A DNA stretch of 64,000 nucleotides, from assembly GCA_013400975.1 (NCBI GenBank), contig WBMZ01010234.1, forward strand, positions 1 through 64,000, written 5' to 3'. Source of the stretch: Atrichornis clamosus (taxonomy: Eukaryota > Chordata > Aves > Passeriformes > Menuridae). The notes under the pieces were generated by a model. That model saw nothing but the letters and a program-made list of their open reading frames with translations. It had not been told where the DNA came from and did not search any database. The translations under genes were made by a program, and so were the position numbers. This document shows positions 36,401 through 51,400 of this stretch, piece by piece. The first letter of the stretch is position 1; each line of letters begins with the position of its first letter.

Positions 36401-39400
36401 AGGGGAAAGTAGTAGTGAAAGTGCTACAGATCTGCTCATTTCTTCCCTGACTTCTTTTGGTAAATCTACATCTACATAGACAACAGACTGAGAGAAACAG
36501 CTTTTGAATTTTTTCACTGCAAATATTTTTTTTTCTCCTCTTTACATATGAGAATGGTAAATATTTTGCCTGCATTATCAGCACTCTGAAGAATATAGTA
36601 GTTCAATTCTCTAGTATTGAACCAGTGCAATGAGCCCCCAGAGTGTTGTTGGCAGGCAGATTTGTGGCAAAATAGGTAAATATTTATAGAGCACCATTGC
36701 AGGTCTGAAGACTGAGGGCCAGGAGGAGGACAGCCGTTGATTGGGATTCAGGTAAGCAAGATGGAATTGTTGTTGAAATACTGAGGGAATTATTATGGTA
36801 GACTCTTTCTTCCTTTACTAGCTGTTCACTCTAGCTTGTATGTTGACCTTATTTCCCAAAAGTCCCCCAACATCTTTTCCCACATTCACTAGCCATACCC
36901 TCATTGTTCTCAGTACTACCAAACCATGTGCTAAGAAGAGAGCAGAAGTTCTTCCATGCAAGGCCCTTACTTTCCATTCACAGTGACTCCACCTGATCTC
37001 TTCCATAAAGTCGGGGTCATTTTGATCTCTCGTCAGTATAGAAGATGAGGCAGTGACCTACCTGGTGATGGTTAACTATGGCGCCTACAGCTGAACGTGG
37101 AGGCCGTGAGCATCTGAAAGTGGGGAGGGGTAAGAGGATTTACTCTGGCAGCAAACTGTAGCATTTCCAGCTGGGCACAGTGGACTCTGCAATAGGCACC
37201 AACCAGACATGAATTGCCCTAGGAAAGCATTTTTTTTGTGTGTTCTAAATGGTACTAAAGCTGAAGTAATGAAAGGCAGTAGAAAATCCTAATTATGTTT
37301 ATGTTGAAAATTCACCATAATGTTTTGTATCATTCTTATCTAAAATCCTTATCATCCTTAGCTTATCTTGGTTGAGAAGTGTACTTTTCCTGTACCACAC
37401 TGAACAATATTTGCAGCTACAGAAGTATGACTAAAGATATGACTTGAGAACATAGATATGAAATTACATAGATACTTTGAGGAGTGACAGCTGGACACTA
37501 TTGTAAATATATCCACATTGATCCACATATTAAATTAATTAAATTTTATTTAATTTGTAACAACCCTTTAAAGCAGCAGCATTTGTTACACGTTACGTGT
37601 GGAGCAAAGCAGGAAAACTGAAACAAAAAGCATTCTGTGACCTTCTCTAAATTGTTATACTAAGTCACCATTCTGCTTACCCATTTAAGCAAGAGTGCAT
37701 GTTCAATCACCATGACTCATCCCATCCTCCACACTTTCTAGAGTTCATTCCTGTGCATGGGCTTTGTCACGTGCAGCCAGCTTCTTTTTTTTTGTGATGG
37801 GTCACAGAATGGAGAAGATCAATATTACAGCAGACCTGGAAATACAGCTAATATGCATGTAGACATAAGTACACATCATACTTATTCACTCATGTCAGGT
37901 TCTGATGAAAATATAGATGCTTTCCACTGCCTTCTTTGCTGCACGGTTTCACAGCGACGACAGAAGACATGAAAATGCCCTTTCGTCTCTCTGTTCCCAT
38001 TCAAAAAGGCAGGCTTGTCTAACAAAGTTTATGAATTAAACTAACCATACTTACTGTATTTTTTGTTGACCTCAGTGCTATTCTGTGGCTTAAACAGCCC
38101 ATGAGCCCATGTAATGGAGCAGGCCACATTACGACCAAAGTAAATAATAGTTTCAGTATAACTTACGTGGAGATTGTGTTGGAATTTAGGTTGAAACTCT
38201 ATGTCTTTCTTATTTGATGAGTTGCTAAAATTAATGTTTGAATTGGAGTGTCTAAAAGCACCCGGACCAATTTTAAGAGTTTTTTTATGGAGACGTGAAG
38301 TTTGATGTGTGCTACCCTAAGTCAGTTTTCAAGATCCTGCTGCCAAGCACAGGAGTTCAAACCTTTCCAGTGTAAAGAAAGGCTTTGATGTTTGACTTGA
38401 GACAGTCATTTCCCCCCCACCCCCCACTAATTTATTATTGAGAAGTGGTCGAACAGGTCTTGTTGACAGGTTTTAGAGCTTTTCAGCCTGAAGCAAACAC
38501 CTGGCATGGATAAGGTTTGCTTAAGTTTCAAGCAGGCTAAAGAACAATAATGGAGATTCCCAGTCTTCATTACTGGGAAAGCTGGAAGTTCCTGCTGCAA
38601 TACTGTATCATCATCATTGCTCCTCTGTTCTGTAGGAATTTGGACCATGATTTTATAGGTATGGCCCTGCCCTCAACCATAAAAAGAAAACAAATTTTTA
38701 AAAGTCTTCTCTGTCAGACTTGATCCATGTATGTTAGCACAATCTATTTTGCTAAACAAAATAGTGGATTTTTTCACTCACTCATTTTTTAGGAGAAAGT
38801 GTGGAAATAACATATTTGGAAGACAAATACAGTGTGTGACTACTATGACTTTGTGAGAATTGGGTTTAATAACCACTCACTTTACCAGAATTTCCAGACG
38901 AAACAGTCTTTAGATTCATCATTCACTGAGAAAAGCACTTTTTTTTTTCTTTTTTGCTTTGTTTTGGGGTGGTTTGGTTTTTTGTTTGTAAGCAAGCGTA
39001 GAGTGCCCTTGAAGCCTTTTTCTTTTTTGAGTATGTATTCCATCATAGTGTTTCAGTTCTTGACCTGGCCCTGGCTGTACGTGCCTTTTTTGCCAGATCC
39101 TTTCTGAGGAGCAGCACCACTTAGTCCACAGAGAACTGGCAGCCAGGGAACGGGGTCTGAGCACTTTTGCCAGCTGGCTGATCAGCTGAGAGGCAAAGAC
39201 AATAGCTTATCTATGCTTGCTCTGGTCAGCTCCCAAGACATTCTTGTCCTTCAGACTGGCATAACTCTTGGGTCAGTGCCAGTTTTCATCACGGTACTGC
39301 TGTTCTATGTACGCATTGCTTCATTTTGCTATAGTTATTTATTGTTTCCATAATTTTACTTTTATTTGTGGTGATCATCTAAACCACGGCTGCCTGTTTT

Positions 39401-42380
39401 CTGCATTGTTAGCAACAGTCAGTTAAACATAAGCTACTGTCAGTTGGATCTAGTTAAGCTGCAGCTTTATTCTGTCAACCTGTATTCTGTGGAGACCTCA
39501 TTCCCTACACATCTCTAAACTGCCTGAACATAAAAGGAAATAAAGACCTCACTCTAGGCATAAGTCCCAGCAGTTGAATATCCGTGTTTAATGCTTTTGA
39601 TATACTCTTCTGAAAGGTAGCTGCAGGCATTTTTGTCAGTAAATAATTGCATACTTGCCCATGCCTAATGTTTCAAAAGCCCAAGTCCACTGGTTTTTCC
39701 TTGGTTGGTTTCTTTAATCCATTGAGCTCCGTATCTAGTGAGAGAGGTGAACTAATTAAAGGAAATAATGAGCCATACCCATATCAGATCAATATATTTG
39801 GAAATTTTTTGCAAGCTGAATAGCAATCAGGCTGAAAATTAGGATGTAAATGCTGCTAATTCCATGAGCAGCAATGAGCAAGGAAAGGTGCATCTGTTTT
39901 ATTGTCTGCTATCAAGTTATACTAGAGATTATTAATGACTAATTATTATTTGATAGTTTTCAAAGTACTGCCAAGGGAGTACATAAAACTGGCAGTGGGT
40001 TACATATTTAGGTTCAGGACTGTTCTTCCAACTGGAGTACTTGGAGTGCAGTTACAATCTTTATCTCACTTTCCATCTCACCATGGTAACATGAGTTATG
40101 TACCGAATCTTTCTACTTCCAAGTACTTCGTTTTGTGAACACAGTCTGTTTATGTCAGAGATAATATTTTCAGGCTGTACACTTTATATCATTCAAAAGC
40201 AATTAATTCAGCACAGACATCTCACAGTCCTGTCATGATGAAAATTGTTCTAGCCTAAAATGAAGTGCTTCCAATGATTTTCTATCAGTATCTATTTTTG
40301 CTTCTTCAATGCAGCTTTTTATTATTTTCTCCTGGTAAGACATTCTACTAAAGAAATTTAACTTCCCTATCTTTTCAAGATACTCTGTTAAGTTTACAAA
40401 TCAGGCACTATTAATTAGTCTGTCATTTAATTTATAGGAACAAAATGTACCTGATTACTTCAAAAATGCTGCAGTCTGCAGCCTGTTCCCTTTTTTGTTT
40501 AATCCTGTAACTAGTGGTATTGATCTCAAAAAAATTAAGGGTCTAATTGCTTTTGTCGTAGAGATAGTTCTTAAATGTTAACCCCTTCTCAAACATCCAC
40601 ACAGCAAATTCATTGGGATAAAGTATTGTGGACCACAAAGCTTAAAGCCACTCCTTTTCCATGTTGTTGCAGCTGAGTCAGTGATTTGTCTCTGTGACAG
40701 ATACTAAGTTCTTCACACATAGCTTCCAGATGAAGGACATTTTCTTCCTAACAACAAGCTGGCTGGTTGTAGAGCTCAGGAATCATCTCTTCTGGGCTAC
40801 TTTTGCAGTTTCTTGCTGTCATAGATGCAAAACACCAAAGAATCCAATTCTTGGCAGAAGAAAAACCACTTAAAGAACAGAGTTACAGATTGCATAGATA
40901 GAAGTTCCATTTAGAACTGAAGGTGTTTATTTAAAATGTCCCAAAGCTACAGTCGACATTACTTCCTTTTTCTTGACCTAGCAAATACTTTCTGTCTTAC
41001 ATGTGATTGTATGTGTGCTACAGATCAGAGAGGGTTTTTTTCAAAATTGGTTCTCAGATGTGTATAAAGTTTTAACAACCATAAATAGTCTTTTCAAAAA
41101 GCAGCTCGTCACACGACATGTATGCATACCAACCAAATTTTTTTTCTTTTTGTTCTTTTTCTCCTAAATGAAAAAATTTCTTCCAGCAGCCTCTTTTAAA
41201 CTACTTCAAAGAAGTCTTCTCAAGTCCTTTTTTTCCCCCAGATGACCTACTATTCTGCTTCTTCTTCTCAGAAAATTAGTCAGGATATTTGAAATTTGAG
41301 GAGTTTGACCTAAGAGCAAATTTGATTTTTTTACACCAATAATGTATTTCAAGAGCCCTGATTTTATTTTCAATGATTTTTCAGTTTTTATCTCTCAACT
41401 ACAGTGAAGATATATTTATATAGGGGTGACGCCTGGAGCAAATTTAGTAGTTTTTGAAAACTAAAAGGCTGACAAAAACCAGTCTCAATCCAACACAGTA
41501 CTTAAATTATGCATAGTGTCAAACATGAATTAGTGTAGTAAAGCTGAGCTTCATGGCTCAAAGCTAGTATGTCCATGTGCTCTATCAGATGACTGCTGAG
41601 AGAGCAAAGTCTGTAGGTTACCTACACAGACTGGCCACATCCAGCAATGGGAGTTTCTTCCATGCCCCTCATTTGCTGGATTGAAGAACACATTAGCCAG
41701 TGGTCTCTTAACCTCTTTGTTTAATATGCCAACAACTTCTGCCCATTCTAGACAGTGTGAATTTTAACCATGTGGTGTCACTTAGATGGGTATTTTTCAG
41801 TGGACATTTTTTGCACAGTACAGGTGACTGAAACTGCATTTTTGCTTGATTAGGAAATAATGTTCCACTGGAAAAGCTAAGCTTTCAAAATTATGAAGTA
41901 CCAGAAATGACCTTGTCCATCCACCTTTAATTTGTCGCCATATTTGTGCTAGTCCTTAATGGCACAACTATATTCTTTCCCTGTTCTCAGCTCCGTTCAT
42001 TATAATGGAGTATACTTAGAGAATCCAACATCTGTTCATTACTTTTATCCTCGTTGCTCAACTAGTGGCTACACCATGGAATGAATGCAGAATTATTTCT
42101 TTCCTCTTGATTCTTTCTAGAGCATACTAGAGAGTAACAGCATCCAAATGAATCATGAACTTTAATGATCTTATTGCTGCCATGAAATGAAATACATTGT
42201 TATCTTCATTTGATGTCTGTGGAAGTGGAACAAAATCCTCTCCGGAGGCCATGGAGGGAACCGATGGCATAACTGGAATTTGGGACCCATTCCAGTGCTC
42301 ATTCTCTTGGATGAAACCACTTTCCTCCAGGAAGTGCTGAGCAGCTTCAGCTGTCATTGACTGCAGTTTTGAGCATTAAT
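31906..42380. other. Intergenic sequence upstream of RAB32, no gene seen
   Basis: About 10 kb of AT-rich unique sequence with a T27 tract at 33372-33398. No exon with both splice context and a protein motif was found; short frames such as 35190-35504 minus, 38832-39107 plus and 42127-42357 minus have no recognisable family. A CACGTG core lies at 37768-37773. Confidence 0.55.
33372..33398 (+). repeat. T27 homopolymer
   Basis: An unbroken run of 27 T preceded by cattgctcctc and followed by aaagcaaggc. No retroposon body is visible on either side. Runs of this length are unstable and prone to sequencing error. Confidence 0.9.
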
Positions 42381-42390
42381 CATGCCTGTT

Positions 42391-42412
42391 CACCATCACC
42401 ATCATCATCATC
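42391..42412 (+). repeat. Short CAT/CAC microsatellite
   Basis: Caccatcaccatcatcatcatc-type trinucleotide run of about seven units. It lies outside any supported coding frame. Confidence 0.7.
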
Positions 42413-45400
42413 GTTGACAGTGTTCAACCAAAAGATAAAAGCCAAAAAAGATACAGTTGTTCTACCGTGAAGCAACAGAAAAAAGTGCCTCATTTAAACA
42501 AGCCTTTCAATGAAATGATGAAATGGAGTGAAATTGCATGTTTTTGTTGTCCTAATGCTTCCTCCTTCTTACTTCAAAAACACCTGTCTTCCTTGTGGCT
42601 TTTTCAGTGTATCCACTGGGGAAGACGCCACTCGTGCTGGTTTTGCACTAACTCAGGATGACTGTCAGGCCAGAACTGGTGTGACCACTCATGGATGGCA
42701 CACTGCTGCCCAGCTGATTGTGCGATGGACTGTTTCATCTGCTTTCCTGTGGTGGGATTTGGGCACATAGCATAAAACCAGTTCCTTACTTTGAAGACTT
42801 AATTAAGGCTGGAAGCCACCTACATATGACTGAAATGAATGAGCTTGTTCAATGCCTAATGTGGGAAGGACTGAAGGGCAAATGAACATGCAGTACTGGT
42901 AAACACATAGACTATCTTTCCTTGGCAATTTCCTACCAAAAAAATATATTCAACAAGAGAAGTGTTTCTAGTTCTGAGAAGGCAAAAATACCTACAGATT
43001 CATAAGAGGCTTTGCTCCTTCAACTTCTTTTAGATGAAGGCTGCTCAGATATTTGCAGGGATAATAGCAGTAGAAAATGTTTGGATAGGTAAATCAAAAT
43101 AATTTTCTTTCAACTGTCATGTTCTTAAACTAGACAATAGAGTGCCAATGTTTTGCAGACACAAAAAAGTGCATCAATGGTTTTAAAAAATCTAGAAACT
43201 AAAAGCTGTACCCTTTTATATGAGTGCCTGGGATCATGCAATTTCTTCAGATTTTCTGACAGAATGTGACTCTCGGTTAATATAATTTAGCTCAGTTAAA
43301 CTTGTTAAAGAAAAAAGGTAGTATATCCTATGATAATCACTGTATGATAAATGAATGATGATTGCCCATTTTTTTTGCTAAAATGCCTTCCTCGGTATGT
43401 TTTGGAGTGCATATTTTTCAAAGGAATTTGAGAAAATAGACCCATTTCCTGGGCTTGTCTAGAATGTACATTTAGAGGTAATTAGCCAAACCTTCGTCTT
43501 TTTGGAAGCAGTTAATTGGCTTTTATGTGGTATGTGCCCCACAGAATTTTCAGATGAGATTTAAAACTAGATCTTATGTGTTCTGATTTGCAGGCATTGG
43601 GGGTAACATGGTTGCATGCAAGGAAACTCTCGTCTTTAGTGGAGATTGGCAAACACTAGAACAAGTCTGTGTGAAACACAGAACATGCAGTGAAGCCTTC
43701 TGGACCTTCTCCCACTTCATCATTCACTAGCATGTGCATTTGCCACCTGTGTCATGCTATGCTCACTTCCAAATAGTTCATGATGATCAAAACACACCAC
43801 CAAATTATCAGAGAATTGAATGCTTCTTCTGCCATTAGATACTGCTCAAAGTTTGGGTGGCAACTCACCTTCTCTGCCTGTCCTAACCTATCACTGTGTT
43901 ACATCAGTGTTTTCCATTTTGCAGCCTCACTCCAGAAAACTCTGAACAGCTGTGAGAACAATCATTTGGGAGCTTCAAGTAACTGGTACAGTATTTTAAA
44001 CAGTCCCAAAATTAAATACTTAAATTATTGAGTTTAAGTTCATGCAGCCCATGTATAAAGACACCAGAGATGGTAGCATATGTGTGGCATATAATTAAAC
44101 CTCTTTAATGACACCCACAGAGCTCTTAGTGGAGAAGCACCTCACAGCAGTGGAAATATTTGCAGTTACAAGGGGAAATTACTGTCTCTGTAAACCTCGA
44201 GAGCTTGCAGCCTACTTGCACATAGAGAAGACACCAGGAAGGCACTTCTCCTATGCTATGAAACTTCACAATCTAAACAAGGCCAGTAGGCAGGTTGAGC
44301 AGAATTATAAAACTATTCTAAAGTACACTGTCTATTAATCTATTTTGGTTTGTTTTGTATTTCACAAATGAATAAAACCTCACTCCGTTGAGTCAATTGG
44401 GCTCATGGGTTTAATGTTAACAAGGGAGTTCTAAAGACAAAATGTTCCCAAATAATTTAGGGAACATATTCTTTCGAAAGAGATCATACAATAGACATGG
44501 AAGCACTTGGAAACATTTCCACACAGCATGACACACTCCTAGGTTGTTCCATGACAGTTGTCCCTATTTACAGTGAAACAAATCCATTCTACAGATAATG
44601 AACAGGACATGGCTGTCCTTTCTTTTTTGTTCTCCTTTCTGCTAGGAAGGACTAACATGACTTGGAATGACTTCTCCTGTTGAGTTGCAAACATTGCTTA
44701 ATGTATTCTTAGTTGCTTGACAAGGAGTTTCTTGAATTGTAAAGTTGTTGTGAAATGTAATGAGCAGACTATGCAGGTAAGAAACTTCACACCAGTGGAT
44801 CTAGTTTCATTATGTAATCATTCATTTCTACTCTGCAAGCTTTTGCTTGTACACCATGTTTCTCAGCTTTGTCACCCTTAAATTTAAAACAAGCCTGCAG
44901 GGACCAATATATAGTTAATAATGATCCCAATAAAATGAGTCTCATAAGGCACAAGAAGTGCATAGGAAGTGTAAATTTTTCTCACATTCCAGTTCTTCTC
45001 TGTAAACTAATCACATTTCCTTACTTAGCTTGTTAGAACATGTATTTATTTGAATGAATCAGTTACTCCCCTAATTCTAAAGAGTGATAATCCTTGTTCT
45101 TAATTTAAAACTGCTTACGCTACAAGTTTCACCAAACATGAAACGTAAGGATACCACATCTAATTGCAGAGGCATAAATCATTACTTCTATGGCTCAAGG
45201 CTCCTGTTCTCACATAATATTTTTCACCCTTTTTGAAGTTCACTGTGAGGCTGGGTTACGATAATTTTTTGTTCACAATGTCACATTTCTTTCCAGTAAT
45301 CTGACATCCTCTGATTCTGACGTGACTTACAGATGACTGAAGCATCAACGACATATCTACTTATCATGTTATTATAGCACATTGTCACTTCGTTACTTGT

Positions 45401-48400
45401 GTTCAAAATTTACGTGCACATGTCCAGCTGTTGAATTGTAGTCAAGAGACCGGGGAAGAGAGACATAATATTGCTAATTAGTTTTGATGTTAGAACTGTC
45501 AGGCAATGATAATTTTTCAAAATTCTAAAATAGGTGAAAGCAAACTTGTACCTAGGCGTTACAAAATGTAGGAAATTAGATAGTATCTTATAAACCTCTC
45601 ATTTCTGTGATTTTCCCCCCAAGATCAAAATGATGTTCACACAAAAAGCAATTGTAACAGGAATCACACTCCAGTTTTTTCCCATCTTTTCTTCTGAAAA
45701 TATTATGACAGTTTTTATATCTTTTAGACAATTTTGAGATATTTTGAGTACAGAATTCAGATTCTTTTTCCTTCTTACTGACTATTTACACAAAGAGATA
45801 TCCCTTCCCACATTAAAAAAAGACACGAAATCTCCAGAGAGGAGGAAGATTGATTTTATGATCAACTGTAGAAAAACCAACTCATTAGCAAAACCAATGC
45901 AATTATAACTTCCTTTTGTATGTGTCAGACACAATGTTCCGTGCCCTTTGTTTTCTTGCTATCACTATTGCACTCTTTGCACAGCAGTATAGTTTCTTGA
46001 GAATGGGAAGATGCCAGCACTTCTGTTTGATTAATGAATATCTTTGCTGTTATTGTGACTCCCTGACATTCTTGTCATTGACTTAAATGGGACAAGGATC
46101 TTCTGTTGATGCAAGGTCAGCTATTGCTGGACTAAACAGCTCTAAGGTACAAATGCTTGAACAGAGCATTTGAGCAAACTATTTGACTTCTTAAGGGATA
46201 AGTTCTAGTTTCACAGCAGTCGGGTCAAATACTGATTAATTATGTTTGCTGTTTTTACAGGCTGACTTATCTTTAACAGTGAACTACTAAGGTTGAAGAT
46301 GGATCTGAATCCTGAGGATGTGTCCAGACTGAATGCTGCTTCTTTGTGGGGTAGGTCTAGTGTGAGCTGCACAGGTTAACAGTATCAGCTGGTGCTGCAG
46401 AGTTGTGTCACCTTATTGGATGACACTGTGCAGCCAGGCCCCTTTGGCAGATGTGACTGTACAGAAGGAAGGCAGCTTTGTCAGCTCCACTTATGTTATC
46501 TGTGTGGCTGGCGCAACCAGACCCGCAGGGAAGCTATTCATATATGCTGTTTCCACTCAGGAGCTTTGCAGAAAAAGCCTTGTTCACAATCCAAAAATTT
46601 TGGTGTTGCTTCTCCCATCAAGATCTGGGTGTGTGAAACAATAAGGACTGTCATGTCTAATCACGTATTCACAAAGGTTTTTTTTGTATGCATCAAGCCA
46701 TCTGTTCTGATAAGCTTTTTTCCACCTATTTGTCAATTCAGAGCAAAACATTGTGATCATCCTTATTTATAATATTATCCCAGTTCTCCCTAGCCTGCTG
46801 ACATCTACAATGTAAATTAGTTACAGCAGTAGAGTCTCTGTAGTGCAAGCCACACCACTTCCAAGTGATAAGGGGTGTACAAAACCAGCTCAGCTGCCTC
46901 TGCCCTGCACATCTGGAGGGGAACTCTAAGGAGCCAAAGCAGCAGCTTCTGTGGGAATGAGGTAGGAGCTGGAGTCAGTGCAGCAAAGAACTCTGAACCT
47001 CAGGACGGTATTTCTCAAGTGGGGCCGCACCACACAAAGATGAGAATCAGAGATCTAAATGAGGTCATTGCCTTTGGTTTTGGCTCTAGGATTACTTAAA
47101 TTTTTGAATAAAATTGCATACCACTTACAGTGAGAATAAATATTTGAACCATTTTTTTTATTTTTAAATTTCCTCTGGACTCAGAAAACACAACAAAAAT
47201 ATTTTAAGGAGAGAATAAGGAGACAATGTGCCACAGGCACTTCAATTCAAAAGGGGAGCTAAGATATGACAAGAAACCAGTACCAGGTAAATGAAGCTGA
47301 GCTTGCCTGAAAGAGAGGAATGGCTGAAAGGATTTACTGGAGATGCAGACTATAATCTCAACCCTATGTAGTCAGTCTTTGCACTGAGCACTGAGCTAAA
47401 TAAGCTTGGGATCATGACCAAAGACAAACTGTGTACCAAGTAACCCTCATCAAAAGTTTTTAAACAGGCATTTTGATCCACTTAGTGATTAAGATCACCC
47501 AGCAACGTCCTTTCCATTTTTGGAGTTTATTTTGCAACATACTGTGCATATCTTATTGAGAATTCACAAAATACATTTTAGTCTAAAAATGGTCAGGAAA
47601 TTGCCACGGACACCTTGAAGAGCTGGATCTCAGGCATAGTCAACAAATACAGCACTTCACAACCAAGATGTTATCAGTCTGATCCTTTCACATATGAATA
47701 GATTAGTTTTCAAAAAGCTACAGTGGTGTAACAAAATTTGCAGAGCAGGTCCAAAGAAAATTTAGGAGCAGGACACAGCCCTGTGTTGTAGCCACTGGAT
47801 GATCACAAGAGTATTCAAGGCTAGGCAGCAGTTGTGTATCTTTAGGTGTGTATAAATGCATTCTGGTGCTTTTGTAATGTTGCTGCTCTTATTTTTAAGA
47901 AGCTTACTGCTAAAGCTTGTAGGCATTAATGATACTAAGAAACTGGATTTTTTTATCACTGGAAAAAATCTTAAAATTATTAAATAATAAAGCTCTGAGC
48001 AAAAAGAAGTCAGTTTAATATGGAAATATTCACATGCCATTGTAATTCCTGTCTCTCCTAACCTAAGGGAATTGCAGTTTAATAAAGTGCAGACTTAATT
48101 CAGTTTAATGAAAATGAATATGACAAAAACTTAATGTAATTATGAAAATAAGGTCAAAGTAAAGTAGTTTTAATCTGGAATGGCTGCCTCATAAGAGTAA
48201 AATGGAAGCTTTACTCAGTTTTAAACATACTGAGAACCTCTCTGAAAATACTTGATCATACATGTAAATATTAGGCAAGAGAAAGACTCTTTGGTTCCAC
48301 TTCAGTGATATTAAATTTATTATTATATTAAGTCCAAGAACACTTGCAGGATGGGCATTCCCTGTGATTGCTGAGCACAGTGGAGTCTCTTCACCCAAGA

Positions 48401-51400
48401 GACAGAGAAACAGGAATAATCCTGAGAAGGATTGCTGTTCTCATTTGAAAGAAGATAAACTGAATACCAGATGATGTTACTTGCACAAAGTCAGTTATCA
48501 ACAGAGCAAACAGCAGTAAACTGGATTTTCAATTAATTTCAGGTTGGATAAATTGAAAAATATTTTCCAGAAGAATAAAAATATAAAAAAGATTTTTAAA
48601 AGCCCATCTTGAATATTCTGAGTACGTAGAAAATTAAGTAGAAGGAAGTTTAGGTAAAAGACCTTTACATCAGAAAGTCAAACCATTTAACTGTCAGAAT
48701 GTTAAGTATAAACACTTACAGAATTAGTGTCTTGAAAAAGATTTTATAAAATGCTTTGGGTTTGGGTTTGTTTGGCTTTTTTTCCACTACTTATTTCTAC
48801 TTGCTTTTTCCTCTTGGAATACATAGCAAAATAGTTAAACCTATATGTGTTTATAACATGGATATGTACTCCAGTCAAATATTTTTGAAGACAAGGCATG
48901 CTTATTTGTGAAGAGAATGTAAACTTCAGAGCTAGGAGCTAAATGCAACACCAGTGCCAAACCGGCCCTGGGGTCTGAGTCTGTCTTACAACCCTGATTT
49001 TCCAGCAAATTCTAAGGGTTTTATATGTATTACCTGGAACTTGATAATATTAGTTTTTAGATAGGAATGACTGAGAAGGTATTTAAGAAAAGAGTTTTGA
49101 TTGGAAAGTAACTAGTTGAAACTCTAAGAAATCAGTATTTCTCTTTTGATGACGCTTTCATGAGAAAGTAGTTGCACCTACAGTAGTTTTTCTGTTCATA
49201 GTCAGGATAATATTACTGATGTATAATTTTCAGGCAGTAAGTTAGGCAATATAATAAATTGGAAAACTTCTTGATTCAGAACAGGACCTTAAATGAAGGT
49301 TTATCGTGTTACTTTGTATTGCAAGGTGAGTCACAGCCAAGGACTCATCTGGAAATTGATACATTTTGTATTAGAAAAATCAACCATTCAGTTGCTAAGT
49401 GACTAGAGTTAAGAAATAAAGAAATTTCTCTGCCTATTGTTATTGGCCTTCTATGTCTTGAACTTGTCCTGTACCAAGTCACATAGCCCAGTGTATCACA
49501 TAGCTCAAAAGGAAGGAGATGGTATGAATTATTCAATGGATTTCAGCATGATATTCCTATATGCTGAGTTTTTCATCCAAATACCTTGTGGAGTTCATTC
49601 AACGTGGGAACATCTCTGGCAATGCTTTCTGTGAGCAGCTCCTAGCACCCTCTCAAGATGAACCTTGAACACACTGCAGCATCTGTTTGTCTTTGGTCTT
49701 CACCTCTTGGAAAGGTAGTAGAACACTACAGAAACTAGTTGTAGTAGTTACACTGTAGGAACTAAAAATACCACTGGCAATGCCCCTTCTAGCTGAAAAT
49801 TCCCAGCTACTTACACAGAAGGATATGAAAATCTCCAGTCTTCCCTCCAGCTTTGCCTGCTCGGATGCTGACAGGAGCAGGGCAGGGTGCAGATGGCTGC
49901 GCTCCCCAGGAAGGCAAAACACTTTCCAGTCTGGCCACTTGTGAATAATGTTGTCGTGTTACCTGCCTCCAAGTGCAATCACAGTCGGGGCTTAAATTCA
50001 CACCATCACACCTGGCACAGAAGCTGACTGTGATTTTGTGTTTGGATTGAAAACTACATCATGCTGATTAGAACCCTGATAAGGGGGAAAAGCAGACAGG
50101 GAAGAATTGTTTTCTGCAATAACCCCAAGGAGGACCCTGGTGGGCATTTCCTCCAAGCACAAGGGAAATCAGGAGTTTCTGTGAGCTGTTTTTCCTCAAC
50201 AGCAGGTTGATGACAGCTGGCCCGTGCATAGTCCATCCACAGCTGCTGGGTGTTGCTGCTCTCTTGGCAGTGCCATCTCCTGTCCCTGCCACATCTGTCA
50301 TGCCAAGCTTTGTTTCCTGCACCTGCCTCCGTCTTTTATCTACAATGTCTCCTGAGTCCAGGAGCTTTGCATCAAGCTGGCCACAATTCCCAGGTCTTCA
50401 ACCTTTTGGCAGATTTTGGAATCCTGTAGTGTCAACAAAAAATAGATCAACATAACAGTCTCCATAAATTAAAATATTTACAGACTTTTAGGATAGAAGA
50501 GTGTATCTGATCAACTAGACTGGTACCTGCGTAGCGCAGGTCACAGCACCCATTCCGTGCTGAGCCCAGTAACCCAATTTTGCCTGACAGAGAGGAATAT
50601 GCTTTGCTCTTGGCATCACGTATTTCAGAAGTGTGGCAGAGCACTGAAGTATACACCTCCTCTAAGGAGAGAAAAGTTTTAAACCAGAGGACTGGAAATT
50701 TTGGAGCTTGAGTAAGCATAATCTATAGCACTTCAGATTCTGTCTCTGTTTTTCTCCAGATGTTTGCCACTATCTAGGTCATTCTGACACCCTTGAGCTT
50801 GAAAATGTTGTGAAATTTAAAGACTATTGTTTTGAGTTAAAATGACGCAAATGAAATAAGGCGTGGATAGTGCCTGAAACTAGGGCCAGTGTCTGAAAAG
50901 AGCAGACACTAAGCAAACCACCATCTGCACAGCCTGAAGAATAATAACACTGAAATACTAATCTATGGATTGATGTTTCTATCTGCTATGGTTTCCAGCA
51001 AGCTTCCATTGAATTTTTAGCTGCAGCTGATACCTATTGTCATGTATCCTCTAAAAAATGCTAACGACTGAGCGGAATTAAATTTTGGGTTTGTGCATGG
51101 CACTAAAATACACAGCAAATTCAAGAGAATCATGTTCCCACCACCACTCAAATACAGTTCTGTGTTCCTCTAACATATACATTTTTGCATTTCTTTAGTT
51201 TGTTAATCTCCAACCAACCAATTTCAAGGAATAAGGAACTCCATGAGCTGATCTGTTGGTATTTTTCCTTATGAAAGCAAAATTAAGGAAGATGGCATCT
51301 TGTTTTTTGGTACACGCCTGAGAAGAATTCCCCAAGCAATTCCTCGGTGTTGGTCAAACACCAGCAGGTGACAGGAGCCATCCCCAAATGCAATCCAAGT

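Noticed and set aside
42127..42357. 76-codon minus-strand frame with acidic, protein-like composition
   Set aside because: It has no known motif. The surrounding sequence lacks exon structure and the region carries a trinucleotide repeat just beyond it.
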